The notes beneath the pieces were generated by a model. That model was given only the letters and a program-made list of their open reading frames with translations. It was not told where the DNA came from and made no database searches. A stretch of 64,000 nucleotides of DNA from CAYWMD01 sp964458575 (GTDB taxonomy: Bacteria > Verrucomicrobiota > Verrucomicrobiia > Limisphaerales > JADLHS01): positions 1 through 64,000 of the forward strand of contig CAYWMD010000034.1 in assembly GCA_964458575.1 (NCBI GenBank), written 5' to 3'. Within the stretch, counting starts at the first letter, position 1. The number at the start of each line of letters is the position of its first letter. Positions 1-8,637 of the stretch are shown here, in pieces. Made by a program: the position numbers and the translations under genes.

Positions 1-2
1 AC

Positions 3-392
3 GCCAACGCGCTGCACAAGCCCAAGCGCTTCTTCGGCGCGGCGCGCAACATCGAAGAAGGCGGGTCGCTGACCATCATGGCCACCGCGCTGGTGGACAC
101 GGGTTCGCGCATGGACGAAGTCATCTTTGAAGAGTTCAAAGGCACGGGCAACATGGAAGTCCACCTGGACCGCGCATTGGTGGACCGGCGCATTTTCCCC
201 TCGATCAACATCGAACGATCCGGCACGCGCAAAGAGGAACTGCTCTATCACCCGGACGAGTTGAACAAGATCGTGCTCCTGCGCCGGGCGTTGACGGGCG
301 TCCCGCCGGTTGAAGCGATGGAACTGTTGCTGGGCAAGCTCAAGAAGACGCGCAGCAACATCGAATTCCTGCTCGGCATGAGCGTGGGTTGA
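3..392 (+). CDS. rho: Transcription termination factor Rho, C-terminal part (5' end outside window)
   Basis: The reading frame is open from the left edge and encodes about 129 residues matching the C-terminal end of Rho, the hexameric RNA-dependent ATPase that ends transcription. The conserved stretch containing SLTI.ATALVDTGSRMDEVI followed by FKGTGNME is the R-loop region that contacts RNA in the central channel. The tail with LLGKLKKTRSN is the usual Rho C-terminus. The gene is partial only because the window starts inside it. An internal ATG at 78 is not the true start, because conserved Rho sequence (FFGAARNIEEGG) precedes it in frame. The identification is secure from sequence recognition. 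Confidence 0.97.
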   Translation, partial: ANALHKPKRFFGAARNIEEGGSLTIMATALVDTGSRMDEVIFEEFKGTGNMEVHLDRALVDRRIFPSINIERSGTRKEELLYHPDELNKIVLLRRALTGVPPVEAMELLLGKLKKTRSNIEFLLGMSVG

Positions 393-420
393 ACGGCGAC
401 TGGTTACGGTCCGCCGCCCG

Positions 421-439
421 GTCTGCCTGTGAGGCAGAC
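421..439 (+). terminator. Hairpin downstream of rho, possible terminator
   Basis: GTCTGCCT and AGGCAGAC form a perfect 8-bp stem with a 3-nt loop, 28 bases after the rho stop codon. No T-tract follows, so an intrinsic terminator is possible but not proven. A processed 3' end or an unrelated palindrome would look the same. The rest of the 165-base gap before the next gene holds nothing I can name. Confidence 0.35.
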
Positions 440-557
440 ACTTCCACGCGAGGAGGTGACGTACGGTCAATCCCATGCCGCGCCGCTGTGCAAAAATAGT
501 TGATAGCCGAGCAACCAATGGCTGGTTCTAACCGCCCACACGTATTAGCCTGAACTC

Positions 558-1649
558 ATGAACACAGTGTTCCGTCTTCTGTCCGGCCATTGGCGACTGC
601 CTCTGAGCCTCGCCGCTTTTGCGCTCGCGCTGACCGGCTGCGACCGGGACGAAATCAAAGTCTATCGGGTGGGGAAAGAGCCTTCACCCGCAACGGTTAC
701 CCTACCGGAAGGCTGGACCGCCGTGCCGCCGGGGCAGATGCGGGTGGCCGCCTTCGCCGTCAGGGATGCGGACGGCCATCAAGCGGACGTGAGCGTGATT
801 CCCCTGCCCGGCTCGGCCGGCGGCGTCTTCGCCAACGTGAATCGCTGGCGGGGCCAGGTGGGTCTGGCCTCCGCCACGGAAGAGGAAATCAAGAAAAGCG
901 CAGAAGCCATTCAAATCAGCAGTCAGCCCGCCGCGCTTTACGACCTTGCCGGCACCAACGCCGGCAACGGTGAGGCCACGCGTATTCTGGCCGCCATTCA
1001 AAACCGGGACGACCAAGCGTGGTTTTTCAAGATGACCGGCGACGACCACCTGGTTGCGGCGCAAAAGCAAAACTTCCTTTCCTATCTCAAAACGTTCGAT
1101 CCCAATGCGCGCACGGCCCCGTCCGGCTTGCCCGCCTCGCATCCACCGATTGACTCGGGCGCCTTGCCACCCGGTCATCCGGAGATTTCCATGACGCCGA
1201 CAACCGGAGGTGAAATTTCCCGTGAAGGCCAGCCGAAATGGGAAGTGCCTTCAGGCTGGACGGAAGTCCCCGGCGGCGAGTTTCTGGTCGCGAAATTTAT
1301 GCTAAAGAACGACGCGGGCGCGCAGGCCGCTGTCAACGTGAGTTCCTCCGCCGGCGATGGCGGCGGCCTGGCGGAAAACGTGAACCGCTGGCGCCGGCAA
1401 CTGGCGTTGAACGCGCTCACCGCCGACGAGCTGGCCAAATCGGTTCAGTCTTTCGCCGCATCCGGAGCCACGGCTTCCGTGGTTGAGATGAGCGGCACGG
1501 ACGGGAAGACCGGCCAGCCCTCCAAATTGGTCGGTGTCATCGTCCCCCAGTCCGGCCAGACCTGGTTTTACAAATTGATGGGCGACCCGAAGGTCGTCGA
1601 GGCGCACGTGGATGAATTCACCAAATTCGTCCAATCGGTGAAATACTGA
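558..1649 (+). CDS. Lipoprotein with two tandem copies of one domain, function unknown
   Basis: The 363-residue product starts with a short hydrophobic signal and a lipobox ending in LTGC, with the lipidated cysteine at residue 28, so it should be membrane-anchored outside the cytoplasm. Two copies of about 135 residues follow (roughly 46-181 and 227-363). Each has a W-T-x-V-P start, an NVNRWR motif in the middle and a W-F-[FY]-K-[LM]-x-G-D segment near its end. The linker between them is proline and glycine rich. I do not recognise a characterised family. It lies 86 bases upstream of resB on the same strand, so a role linked to cytochrome c maturation or the envelope is possible, but only by position. 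Confidence 0.8.
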   Translation: MNTVFRLLSGHWRLPLSLAAFALALTGCDRDEIKVYRVGKEPSPATVTLPEGWTAVPPGQMRVAAFAVRDADGHQADVSVIPLPGSAGGVFANVNRWRGQVGLASATEEEIKKSAEAIQISSQPAALYDLAGTNAGNGEATRILAAIQNRDDQAWFFKMTGDDHLVAAQKQNFLSYLKTFDPNARTAPSGLPASHPPIDSGALPPGHPEISMTPTTGGEISREGQPKWEVPSGWTEVPGGEFLVAKFMLKNDAGAQAAVNVSSSAGDGGGLAENVNRWRRQLALNALTADELAKSVQSFAASGATASVVEMSGTDGKTGQPSKLVGVIVPQSGQTWFYKLMGDPKVVEAHVDEFTKFVQSVKY

Positions 1650-1735
1650 GATGCGCGCGAACCAGGAAACCATGCTGTTCTGCCCCGACACCGACCCGCT
1701 GCGGTCGGAACAGCGGCGCTCCGGCGGAGACTGAC

Positions 1736-2884
1736 ATGCTCGAACGCTTCGTCCGATTTTTCACGTCGCTGCGGCTGACGGTGGTATTGCTGGCGCTCGG
1801 CCTCATCCTGGTCTTCTGGGGCACGCTGGCGCAGGTCAACCTTGGGTTGTACAAGGCGCAAAACGAGTTCTTCCGCAGCTTCTTCATCTTCTGGCAGCCG
1901 GCCGGATCACATCTGAAGCTTCCCATTTTCCCCGGAGGCTATCTTGTCGGCGGCCTGTTGCTCATTAATCTGCTCGCGGCGCACACGCGATATTATCGCC
2001 CGGAAAAGCGAAAGATCGGCATCATCATGATCCACCTCGGCGTGGTGCTCCTGCTGGTGGGCCAGTTGCTCACCGACCTGCTGTCCACCGAAAGCTCCAT
2101 GCACATCCGCGAGGGTTCGTCCTCAAATTATTCGGAGGCGGGCCGCAGCTTTGAACTGGCGGTGATTGACGCGACGGAGGCGGATTCGGACAAGGTGGTT
2201 GCGATTCCCGAACACCGGCTGTTGAAACCCGGCGACGTGACCCACGGCGAACTACCGTTCACCGTGCGCATAAAATCCTTCTATCCCAACTCCTCATTGG
2301 CCCGGGAGAAAGGCGACGGGTTCACCCAGGTAAACACGACGGCGGGCGGCGGCGCGGAACTTTGGTGGCGACAGTTGCCGCACGAAACGGAAATGAACCG
2401 CCGGGACATGCCGTCGGGCATTGTCGAAATTGTCACGCCCAAAGGCTCGCTCGGCACGTTTCTCGTGTCCGCGTTTTTATCGCAACCGCAGGTGTTCGCT
2501 TACGAAGGACGCCGGTATCAGTTGATCCTGCGGCCACAGCGATTTTACAAACCGTTCAGCCTCCATCTGGTGGAGTTCAGGTTTGACCGTTACCCCGGCA
2601 CGGAAATTCCGAAGAATTTCTCCAGTCGCATCCGGGTTCAACAGCCCGACACCGGTGAAAACCGCGAAGTCTTGATCTACATGAACAACCCGCTGCGCTA
2701 CGGCGGCGAAACGTTTTATCAGGCGGACTGGGACAAGGAGGACGAGAAGGGCACCATTCTCCAGGTGGTCCGCAATCCCGGCTGGCTTACGCCCTACTTC
2801 GCGTGTCTGCTCGTGGCGGCCGGTCTCATTGTTCAATTTCTCAGCCACCTGATCCAATTCGCTTCCAGGAGAAAAACTGCATGA
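1736..2884 (+). CDS. resB: ResB-like cytochrome c biogenesis protein
   Basis: The 382-residue membrane protein resembles ResB/Ccs1, the partner of CcsA in system II cytochrome c maturation, which passes heme across the membrane and attaches it to apocytochromes. Transmembrane segments are visible near residues 12-32, 62-82, 94-116 and 352-372, with a large extracytoplasmic domain between the third and fourth. That is the ResB arrangement. The ATG at 1736 follows a GGAGA purine run. The stop overlaps the ATG of the next gene (ATGA at 2881-2884), which implies translational coupling. Family level is well supported; the symbol follows the family. Confidence 0.88.
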   Translation: MLERFVRFFTSLRLTVVLLALGLILVFWGTLAQVNLGLYKAQNEFFRSFFIFWQPAGSHLKLPIFPGGYLVGGLLLINLLAAHTRYYRPEKRKIGIIMIHLGVVLLLVGQLLTDLLSTESSMHIREGSSSNYSEAGRSFELAVIDATEADSDKVVAIPEHRLLKPGDVTHGELPFTVRIKSFYPNSSLAREKGDGFTQVNTTAGGGAELWWRQLPHETEMNRRDMPSGIVEIVTPKGSLGTFLVSAFLSQPQVFAYEGRRYQLILRPQRFYKPFSLHLVEFRFDRYPGTEIPKNFSSRIRVQQPDTGENREVLIYMNNPLRYGGETFYQADWDKEDEKGTILQVVRNPGWLTPYFACLLVAAGLIVQFLSHLIQFASRRKTA

Positions 2885-4896
2885 AAACTCTGTTCAAACT
2901 GGTCCCGTGGTGTTTTCTCGCGTTATTCGCCGTCGAAATCGTCGCCGTGATGATGCCCAAAAAGGAGGGCGAATTTCACACGCGCGCGTTTGGCCGGCTG
3001 CCGGTGCTCCTCAACGGACGCATCCAGCCGTTCGACTCCGTCGCCCGCAACGCGCTCCTGCAAATTCGCAGCACGGGCGACCTGCCCCTGGAGCAGGTGC
3101 CGTCCTGGAAGTTCTGGCATCATGCGAAGAAGCTGCGTTCCACCGAGTGGTTGCTGGAGGTCATGTTCAAACCGGACCTGGCCGACACGCGGCCCGCCTT
3201 CCTGATTCACCATCCGGACCTGATCAGCGAACTCAAACTGGGCGACAAAGGAGTTGAGAAATCGGGCCTGCGCTACTACACGTTCAATGAAATCCAGTCG
3301 TCGTTGGATGAAATCCGCTCGCAAGGCGGCAAAGCCAGCCAGGTGGAAGACGCCCAGCGCACTCCGTATCAGAAACAGGTCCTGAAACTCGCCAATGCGG
3401 TGATACTTTACCAGCGCCTGAAAAACACCATCCAACCGGAACACACCCACGATTTCGTAAAGCTGATTGCGAATTACAAAGACTCGTTCCCCGCGGGCAT
3501 CGCGGCGGTTCGAGCGCAGCAAGCGGGCAAGCCCTTTGACCAGGCGGCGCTGGACCAGATCGCGCGTTATGTGCGGACGTTCGATCACCTCGCGGACTTC
3601 GCCTATCCATTGGTCGTTCCGCCGACCCAACCCGACAAGGATCGGAACGCCTGGGCCAACGTGGGGAGCAGTCTGGTGGCTTCAATCCAGACGGATGAAA
3701 TCAACCCGGCGGTCACTTTCTATGCCCGCATGGCCACCGCCTACGACCGGGGCGACGCCACGGAATTCAACAGCGCCGTGGCCGGATACAACGCGTGGCT
3801 CGTCCCGACGTTCGCCAAGGAAGTCAGCAAAGGGCGGGCGGAATTCTATTTCAACCAGGTAAAGGCGTTTCTGCACGCGACCATCATTTACATTTGCGCG
3901 TTCTTGCTCGCGGGGGGCGCGTTGCTGACTTTCGGCGCCTGGCCGAATCTGTCCGAAGCACTGCGCCGGTCGGCGTTTTACCTGATCGCCCTGGCATTCG
4001 TCGTCCACACCTTTGGTTTGATCTACCGCATGGTGCTCGAAGGCCGGCCACCGGTGACGAATCTTTACTCGTCCGCCATTTTCATCGGTTGGGGCGCGTG
4101 CGTGCTGGGTTTGGTGCTGGAACGGGTTTACCGGGTTGGACTCGGCAGCGCGGTGGCGGGGCTGGCCGGTTTCGTCACATTGTTGATTGCCCACAACCTC
4201 GCACTCGGCGGCGACACAATGGAAATGATGCGGGCCGTGCTCGACACGAATTTCTGGCTGGCAACCCACGTCGTCGTGGTGACGCTGGGCTATGCTTCAA
4301 CGTTCGTCGCAGGCGCTCTGGCCATGGCGTACATCGTCCTCGGCATTTTCACGCCGCTGCTTTCGCGGAGCGTTGGCCCGGTCGCCACCGGGAGCACCAC
4401 CGACGGAGTTGGACTGGGGCAGGCGCTGACGAAAATGGTTTATGCCATCGTCTGTTTCGCCACGTTGTTCAGCTTCACCGGCACCGTGCTGGGCGGCATC
4501 TGGGCCGACCAATCGTGGGGACGTTTTTGGGGTTGGGATCCGAAAGAAAACGGCGCGTTGCTCATTGTCTTGTGGAATGCACTCATCCTGCACGCGCGCT
4601 GGGGCGGGCTGGTGCGGGAACGCGGCCTGATGAATCTGGCCATCTTCGGCAACATCGTCACGGCCTGGTCCTGGTTCGGCGTGAACATGCTCGGCATTGG
4701 CCTGCACAGCTACGGGTTCATGGACGCCGCGTTCCGCTGGCTCATGCTCTTCATTGGCACCCAGGTCTGTCTTATCGTGCTTGGCCTCCTGCCGCTCCAC
4801 CTCTGGAAGAGTTTCCAGACCATCGGCGCTTCTCCGGAACCTCCGTCGGGTTCATCGGGTGGAAACACCGCTTCGACCGCTCCCGCCGGCGCGTAA
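2881..4896 (+). CDS. ccsA: CcsA/ResC-type cytochrome c maturation protein with long N-terminal extension
   Basis: The 671-residue protein carries the tryptophan-rich heme-handling motif WGRFWGWDPKE at residues 546-556, followed by NALILHARWGG and several transmembrane helices. That is the signature of CcsA in system II cytochrome c synthases. The first transmembrane helix (residues 5-24) is followed by about 300 mostly soluble residues, longer than in minimal CcsA proteins. The start at 2881 is chosen because it gives the ATGA overlap with resB and a clean N-terminal helix; an earlier in-frame start would lie inside resB. The last 45 bases overlap the oppositely oriented next gene tail to tail. 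Confidence 0.9.
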   Translation: MKTLFKLVPWCFLALFAVEIVAVMMPKKEGEFHTRAFGRLPVLLNGRIQPFDSVARNALLQIRSTGDLPLEQVPSWKFWHHAKKLRSTEWLLEVMFKPDLADTRPAFLIHHPDLISELKLGDKGVEKSGLRYYTFNEIQSSLDEIRSQGGKASQVEDAQRTPYQKQVLKLANAVILYQRLKNTIQPEHTHDFVKLIANYKDSFPAGIAAVRAQQAGKPFDQAALDQIARYVRTFDHLADFAYPLVVPPTQPDKDRNAWANVGSSLVASIQTDEINPAVTFYARMATAYDRGDATEFNSAVAGYNAWLVPTFAKEVSKGRAEFYFNQVKAFLHATIIYICAFLLAGGALLTFGAWPNLSEALRRSAFYLIALAFVVHTFGLIYRMVLEGRPPVTNLYSSAIFIGWGACVLGLVLERVYRVGLGSAVAGLAGFVTLLIAHNLALGGDTMEMMRAVLDTNFWLATHVVVVTLGYASTFVAGALAMAYIVLGIFTPLLSRSVGPVATGSTTDGVGLGQALTKMVYAIVCFATLFSFTGTVLGGIWADQSWGRFWGWDPKENGALLIVLWNALILHARWGGLVRERGLMNLAIFGNIVTAWSWFGVNMLGIGLHSYGFMDAAFRWLMLFIGTQVCLIVLGLLPLHLWKSFQTIGASPEPPSGSSGGNTASTAPAGA

Positions 4897-5934
4897 CTCT
4901 GTTACGTCTTTGCCGTCCAACCACGCCAAAACCGGCGTGGTCAGCTCATCCAAGTAGTAGGTGACTGCTTCATGCGTGGCGTTGGGCACAACCAACCATC
5001 CGCTCTCCGGCGCGGCTGCCTCGTAAAGCTTTCGCACATCGCGAATCGGCGTCACCCGGTCCTGCGCTCCGGCCACGAACAACGCCGCCACGGGATTTCG
5101 CGGGAGCGTCGTCGCCGGATCAAGCTGCCCCGGCTCGACCTCCAGAACGGCGGGAAGTTTCTTCAAGCCAGACTTGAGAAACGTCGAAGGAAACCAAGCG
5201 GCGTATTCGCGGCAAATGTTCAACACAGCGTTGGACAATACGGCATACGGCGCAATGGCCACGACGCTGCCGACACGCGGATCGTCCGCCTTCCACCGCA
5301 AAGCCAGGGCCGCGCCGTACGATTCGCCCACGGCCGCAACCGGCTTGGCCAGTTGACCGTCACGGTCCAAGACATCCAGCAACCGACTCATGTCCCGGGC
5401 CTCCCGGGTGCCGAAGTAAATCCGCTTGCCGCCGGATTTGCCGTGCCCGCGCAGGTCCACCAGCACGCAACGCCAGCCATCTTCCGCGAGCCGCAACGCC
5501 CACGGCGCCATCGCGAACTGCGCCACTCCATAGCCGTGCAACAGCACCACGGTTCCGCGCGGCGATCGACTCCAGCCGTTCGTCACGCCCGGCACGTCGG
5601 CAGTGAAGGCGAATTTGAATCGCGGTTCACCCCGCGCCAGCCAGTTGGTGGCGGCGACCTTCAACTGATAGTCCGCCGGCTCGACGACACGAAAAAGCAA
5701 CCGGGCTGGTGGCGGTCCGACGTCAACGAAATGAGTCGGAAAGTTGGTGAGGAATTTTGAATTGAACGCCAGTTCAACCGGGGCCGCCGGGGCCAGCCAT
5801 TTGGGATAGGTGTTCGGCGCCTGGGCCATTCTCCGCGCGAAGAAGCCGCCGCAGCCGGTGGTAACCAGGAGCAGCGCCGGCAACGCCAGCCACGTGCGCC
5901 ATTTCAATTGCACAACCAGCGAAGGGATTCTCAA
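4852..5934 (-). CDS. Alpha/beta hydrolase lipoprotein
   Basis: The 360-residue protein has a hydrophobic N-terminus ending in the lipobox LVTTGC (cysteine 28), so it is probably a lipoprotein. The hydrolase core shows the oxyanion-strand HGYG at 133-136, the nucleophile elbow GESYG with serine 205, an acid in GAQDRVTP near 290 and a histidine in NATHEA near 323. These form a complete catalytic triad. The substrate cannot be read from sequence; serine esterase or lysophospholipase-like activity is typical of the fold. The listed start is TTG at 5932-5934, overlapping the stop of the upstream gene by 4 bases. A GTG at residue 8 would also give a good lipoprotein signal. Confidence 0.85.
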   Translation of the reverse strand: MRIPSLVVQLKWRTWLALPALLLVTTGCGGFFARRMAQAPNTYPKWLAPAAPVELAFNSKFLTNFPTHFVDVGPPPARLLFRVVEPADYQLKVAATNWLARGEPRFKFAFTADVPGVTNGWSRSPRGTVVLLHGYGVAQFAMAPWALRLAEDGWRCVLVDLRGHGKSGGKRIYFGTREARDMSRLLDVLDRDGQLAKPVAAVGESYGAALALRWKADDPRVGSVVAIAPYAVLSNAVLNICREYAAWFPSTFLKSGLKKLPAVLEVEPGQLDPATTLPRNPVAALFVAGAQDRVTPIRDVRKLYEAAAPESGWLVVPNATHEAVTYYLDELTTPVLAWLDGKDVTELRAGGSGRSGVSTR

Positions 5935-6929
5935 CGCGCAGGCGTGAGCATCCCGGCCCCGCCGTTCTTTTCCATGACCTCGCTGATTTTTACCGGCACG
6001 CCGCCGCGCCGTTTGCTTTCATCCGCGGCTTCCATGAACGCGTAAATCTCCAGCGTCTCCGCCGGCGACACCGGGGCGATACCCGTTTGAAAGAACTTCA
6101 TGATCTCGACAACCAACGGCGCATAGGAATCATTGCCGTCCTTTTGCTGAAATGTGCCATTGGCGCCGAAGACAATCACCTTGTGCGGTGCCCCATGGCG
6201 CAGCGCGTAAAAAACACCCGTGCGTCCGTCGGCCCAGGTGCCGGTCGTTACATCGGTGTCCGTCGCTGCCACGCGTACAATCGTTTCACAACCCGGGCCC
6301 ATGATGGTAAACAGCGCCTCGGTCGGATGGATGCCGTACCAGAAAAAGTCGGGATGGTGGGGCTCCAGCGAACACGGCCCGTAGGAAATCGCCCCGTGAA
6401 TTTTTCCCGTCTTCGCCTGCTGCAATTCCACCAGGCTGTCGTAGAACCGGTAGGAGGACGAAGTGAAGATGGGGACATTGTGCGCCTTCGCCAATTTGTA
6501 AAGCTCGACGGCGTCGCGCAATGTGCCGGCCACCGGCTTGTCCACGAACATCCGTTTGCCCGCCTTGATGACCGGCCGGGCCTGCTCGAGATGCGGCCGG
6601 CCATCCACGCTTTCGAGCAAAACGGCATCCACCTCCTGGCACATGGCCTCGATGGAATCCACGATCTTCACACCATATTTGTCGCGCACCTCGTTCGCGT
6701 AACGGTTCACCTTGCTCCAACTCGACTCGATATCCGGGCTGCCGCTCTTGAACAGCACGGTGACCTTGCCCCCGGGTACGTGATTTGGATCCTTCGAATC
6801 GTTGATCAGCTTGGTGAAAGCACCGACATGTGAGGTATCCGAACCAATGATCCCGATGCGAAGGTCGGCGGCCGATGCAATGGCTCCGGCCAAAACGGAA
6901 GAAATGCAGAATACAAAATATTTCATCAT
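5931..6929 (-). CDS. Gfo/Idh/MocA-family oxidoreductase, exported form
   Basis: The 332-residue protein has a Sec-type signal peptide (about residues 1-20, ending ...SAAD) followed by a Rossmann-like segment, LRIGIIGSDTSH, and the VDKPVAG motif that matches the EKP nucleotide-binding motif of Gfo/Idh/MocA oxidoreductases. Members act on sugars and cyclitols with bound NAD(P). Here the usual G-x-G-x-x-G is replaced by G-I-I-G-S-D, so cofactor binding may differ. Two adjacent ATGs (6929 and 6926) are possible starts. It probably forms an operon with the overlapping hydrolase gene downstream. A catabolic role on an envelope-side sugar is an inference. Confidence 0.8.
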   Translation of the reverse strand: MMKYFVFCISSVLAGAIASAADLRIGIIGSDTSHVGAFTKLINDSKDPNHVPGGKVTVLFKSGSPDIESSWSKVNRYANEVRDKYGVKIVDSIEAMCQEVDAVLLESVDGRPHLEQARPVIKAGKRMFVDKPVAGTLRDAVELYKLAKAHNVPIFTSSSYRFYDSLVELQQAKTGKIHGAISYGPCSLEPHHPDFFWYGIHPTEALFTIMGPGCETIVRVAATDTDVTTGTWADGRTGVFYALRHGAPHKVIVFGANGTFQQKDGNDSYAPLVVEIMKFFQTGIAPVSPAETLEIYAFMEAADESKRRGGVPVKISEVMEKNGGAGMLTPAR

Positions 6930-7042
6930 GTTATCCGAGCATGGTTAATCGCCCGGTTCAACCGTAACGATTCCGCGCCGTTCGGCACAAGATAATTTAA
7001 CGCGCGGAATCTTCAGCGCCCGATCAACGCATTCCTGGCCGG

Positions 7043-7240
7043 TCAACGTTTCTTGCGTTTCGTGTGAACGCTGAATTTAACCATGGGCCGCTTGGATTTG
7101 CTCGCAATCGCCTGGTTGCTTCGGCGGCGCCGGCGTTCCTGTTTGGCCTCCCCGGAGAAAAAATGCGTCATCACCAGGTAGCCCACGATGAGCGCGACCA
7201 GGATCAACACTGCCAGGGCAAAGGTGTTTCCAGCACTCAT
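7043..7240 (-). CDS. Small single-pass membrane protein with basic tail
   Basis: This 65-residue reading frame begins with a hydrophobic helix at about residues 8-27. A strongly basic tail follows, with runs such as ERRRRR and KRKKR, which would stay in the cytoplasm and might touch nucleic acid, ribosomes or phospholipid heads. I recognise no family. The hydrophobic-then-basic layout, the ATG start and the position in a same-strand block favour a real gene over a chance frame. Confidence 0.6.
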   Translation of the reverse strand: MSAGNTFALAVLILVALIVGYLVMTHFFSGEAKQERRRRRSNQAIASKSKRPMVKFSVHTKRKKR

Positions 7241-7290
7241 GCTCCTTCCTCAACGGTCTGCTGGCGCTGAAACACAAATGGCCATGGTTT

Positions 7291-8493
7291 TCAGCGGTCC
7301 GGCGTTTTTGGCACAATGTCGGTCTGCAATTTCGGGTCGGCGGCGGGCACGTAGGTCGTCGGCAAACCGAGTTCCTTGCGCACGATGTTCGTCCCCTGCG
7401 CGATGGCAACGGTCTTGAAGAACGCGATGTCGCGATTGCATCCCTGGCGACCGAAGCCACAATCACTGGAGACGATCAGTTGTTCCGGCGCGATGTGCTT
7501 CAACGCCTGGCGGATTGAATTTGCCACCTGATCGGCCAATTCCACCTGCAGGGTACGATGGCTCACCACCCCAACGCAGATTTTCTTCTTCAACTGGCCC
7601 TTGAGCGGTGCGAACAGTTCGATCTCCCGCATGTTGCGGTCCTTCATCTCCACCGTCCACACGTCGCCCCGCAGCGCTTCGAGGTAAAGTTGGAACGATT
7701 CGCGGTAGCTGTCGTTTTCGATGACGCGTTGCATGTTCGGGTTGCCCCAGCACGTGTGAACCCAAAGTTCGACGTCGTCGAGCCCCTGCACTTCGCGATT
7801 GTAGGCTTCGATCATGAACTTGACGTTGTCGTGGTCCTTGCCGTAGGTGTTGGCCCAGAAATGCAGCGTGGGCTCCTCAATCTGGATGCACTTGCAACCG
7901 GCGTCACGCAGGGCCAGCAATTCCTTGTTCATCGCCACCGCCATGTCCCAGATGACCTCGCGGTGGTCTTTGTATTTCTTCGTGTGAATGTCCAGGAACA
8001 ATCCCATGACCTGCGAGCAGCAGGTGCCAAAGCGGACGGGCTTGGTGGCCTTGGCCTGCGCCATGCGCCAGATTTTCGCGTAGTCCAGCGGGCGATGCTC
8101 GATCTTGTCCACGACGCGCGGCCAGCGCCAGCCGGTGTAGATTTCGTTCAACAACGTGCCTGGCGGATACCGCAGCCACGGGGAACGCGTCTCCTCGGAT
8201 TGCAAATAATCTCCGCTGAAACCCGCCCAACGCTGGATCGGATAATGATGCCAGGAGCGGCCCGCCATGTCATCGTCGCAATGCAGGTCACCGTGGGTGA
8301 GGATGTCAATGCCGGCACGGGTCTGATCGCTCAGGACGGTGGCGAGGGCGTCGTGGAAGCGCTCGCGAAATTTCACGTCCATCATGCAGGTGTCGAGCGG
8401 GCGGCCCCACATGCTCATGTCGAACCAGTGCGGGCGCGGCCAGGAGCCGGTGATCGTGCAGGGAAGAACGGTGTTGGCAGTAACGGTGAGCAT
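7291..8493 (-). CDS. MetE-like (cobalamin-independent methionine synthase family) protein
   Basis: The 400-residue protein resembles the catalytic C-terminal half of MetE and the UROD/MetE-like superfamily. Visible elements are the opening TITGSWPRP, the IQIEEPTLHFW segment, HTCWGNPN, a likely zinc-binding His-x-Cys region, and SSDCGFGRQ near the C-terminus, which carries the second conserved cysteine. It lacks the N-terminal half of full-length MetE (about 750 residues), as do many stand-alone homologues that transfer methyl groups from other donors. The true substrate is uncertain. The ATG at 8491-8493 matches the start of homology. It is monocistronic or weakly linked to the small membrane protein gene downstream. 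Confidence 0.82.
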   Translation of the reverse strand: MLTVTANTVLPCTITGSWPRPHWFDMSMWGRPLDTCMMDVKFRERFHDALATVLSDQTRAGIDILTHGDLHCDDDMAGRSWHHYPIQRWAGFSGDYLQSEETRSPWLRYPPGTLLNEIYTGWRWPRVVDKIEHRPLDYAKIWRMAQAKATKPVRFGTCCSQVMGLFLDIHTKKYKDHREVIWDMAVAMNKELLALRDAGCKCIQIEEPTLHFWANTYGKDHDNVKFMIEAYNREVQGLDDVELWVHTCWGNPNMQRVIENDSYRESFQLYLEALRGDVWTVEMKDRNMREIELFAPLKGQLKKKICVGVVSHRTLQVELADQVANSIRQALKHIAPEQLIVSSDCGFGRQGCNRDIAFFKTVAIAQGTNIVRKELGLPTTYVPAADPKLQTDIVPKTPDR

Positions 8494-8637
8494 GTTTCTT
8501 AAATTGTGATGTTATTTTCGATCCGGCAATGGCGGAAGAATGAAGAAGCTTGTGCGGGTTGTGAAGGGAAAACTTGAGGTGGAAACCTCCTTTTCGAGTT
8601 GAACGGTCCGTCGCGCCCCGCTATTGCATGGCCAGCT

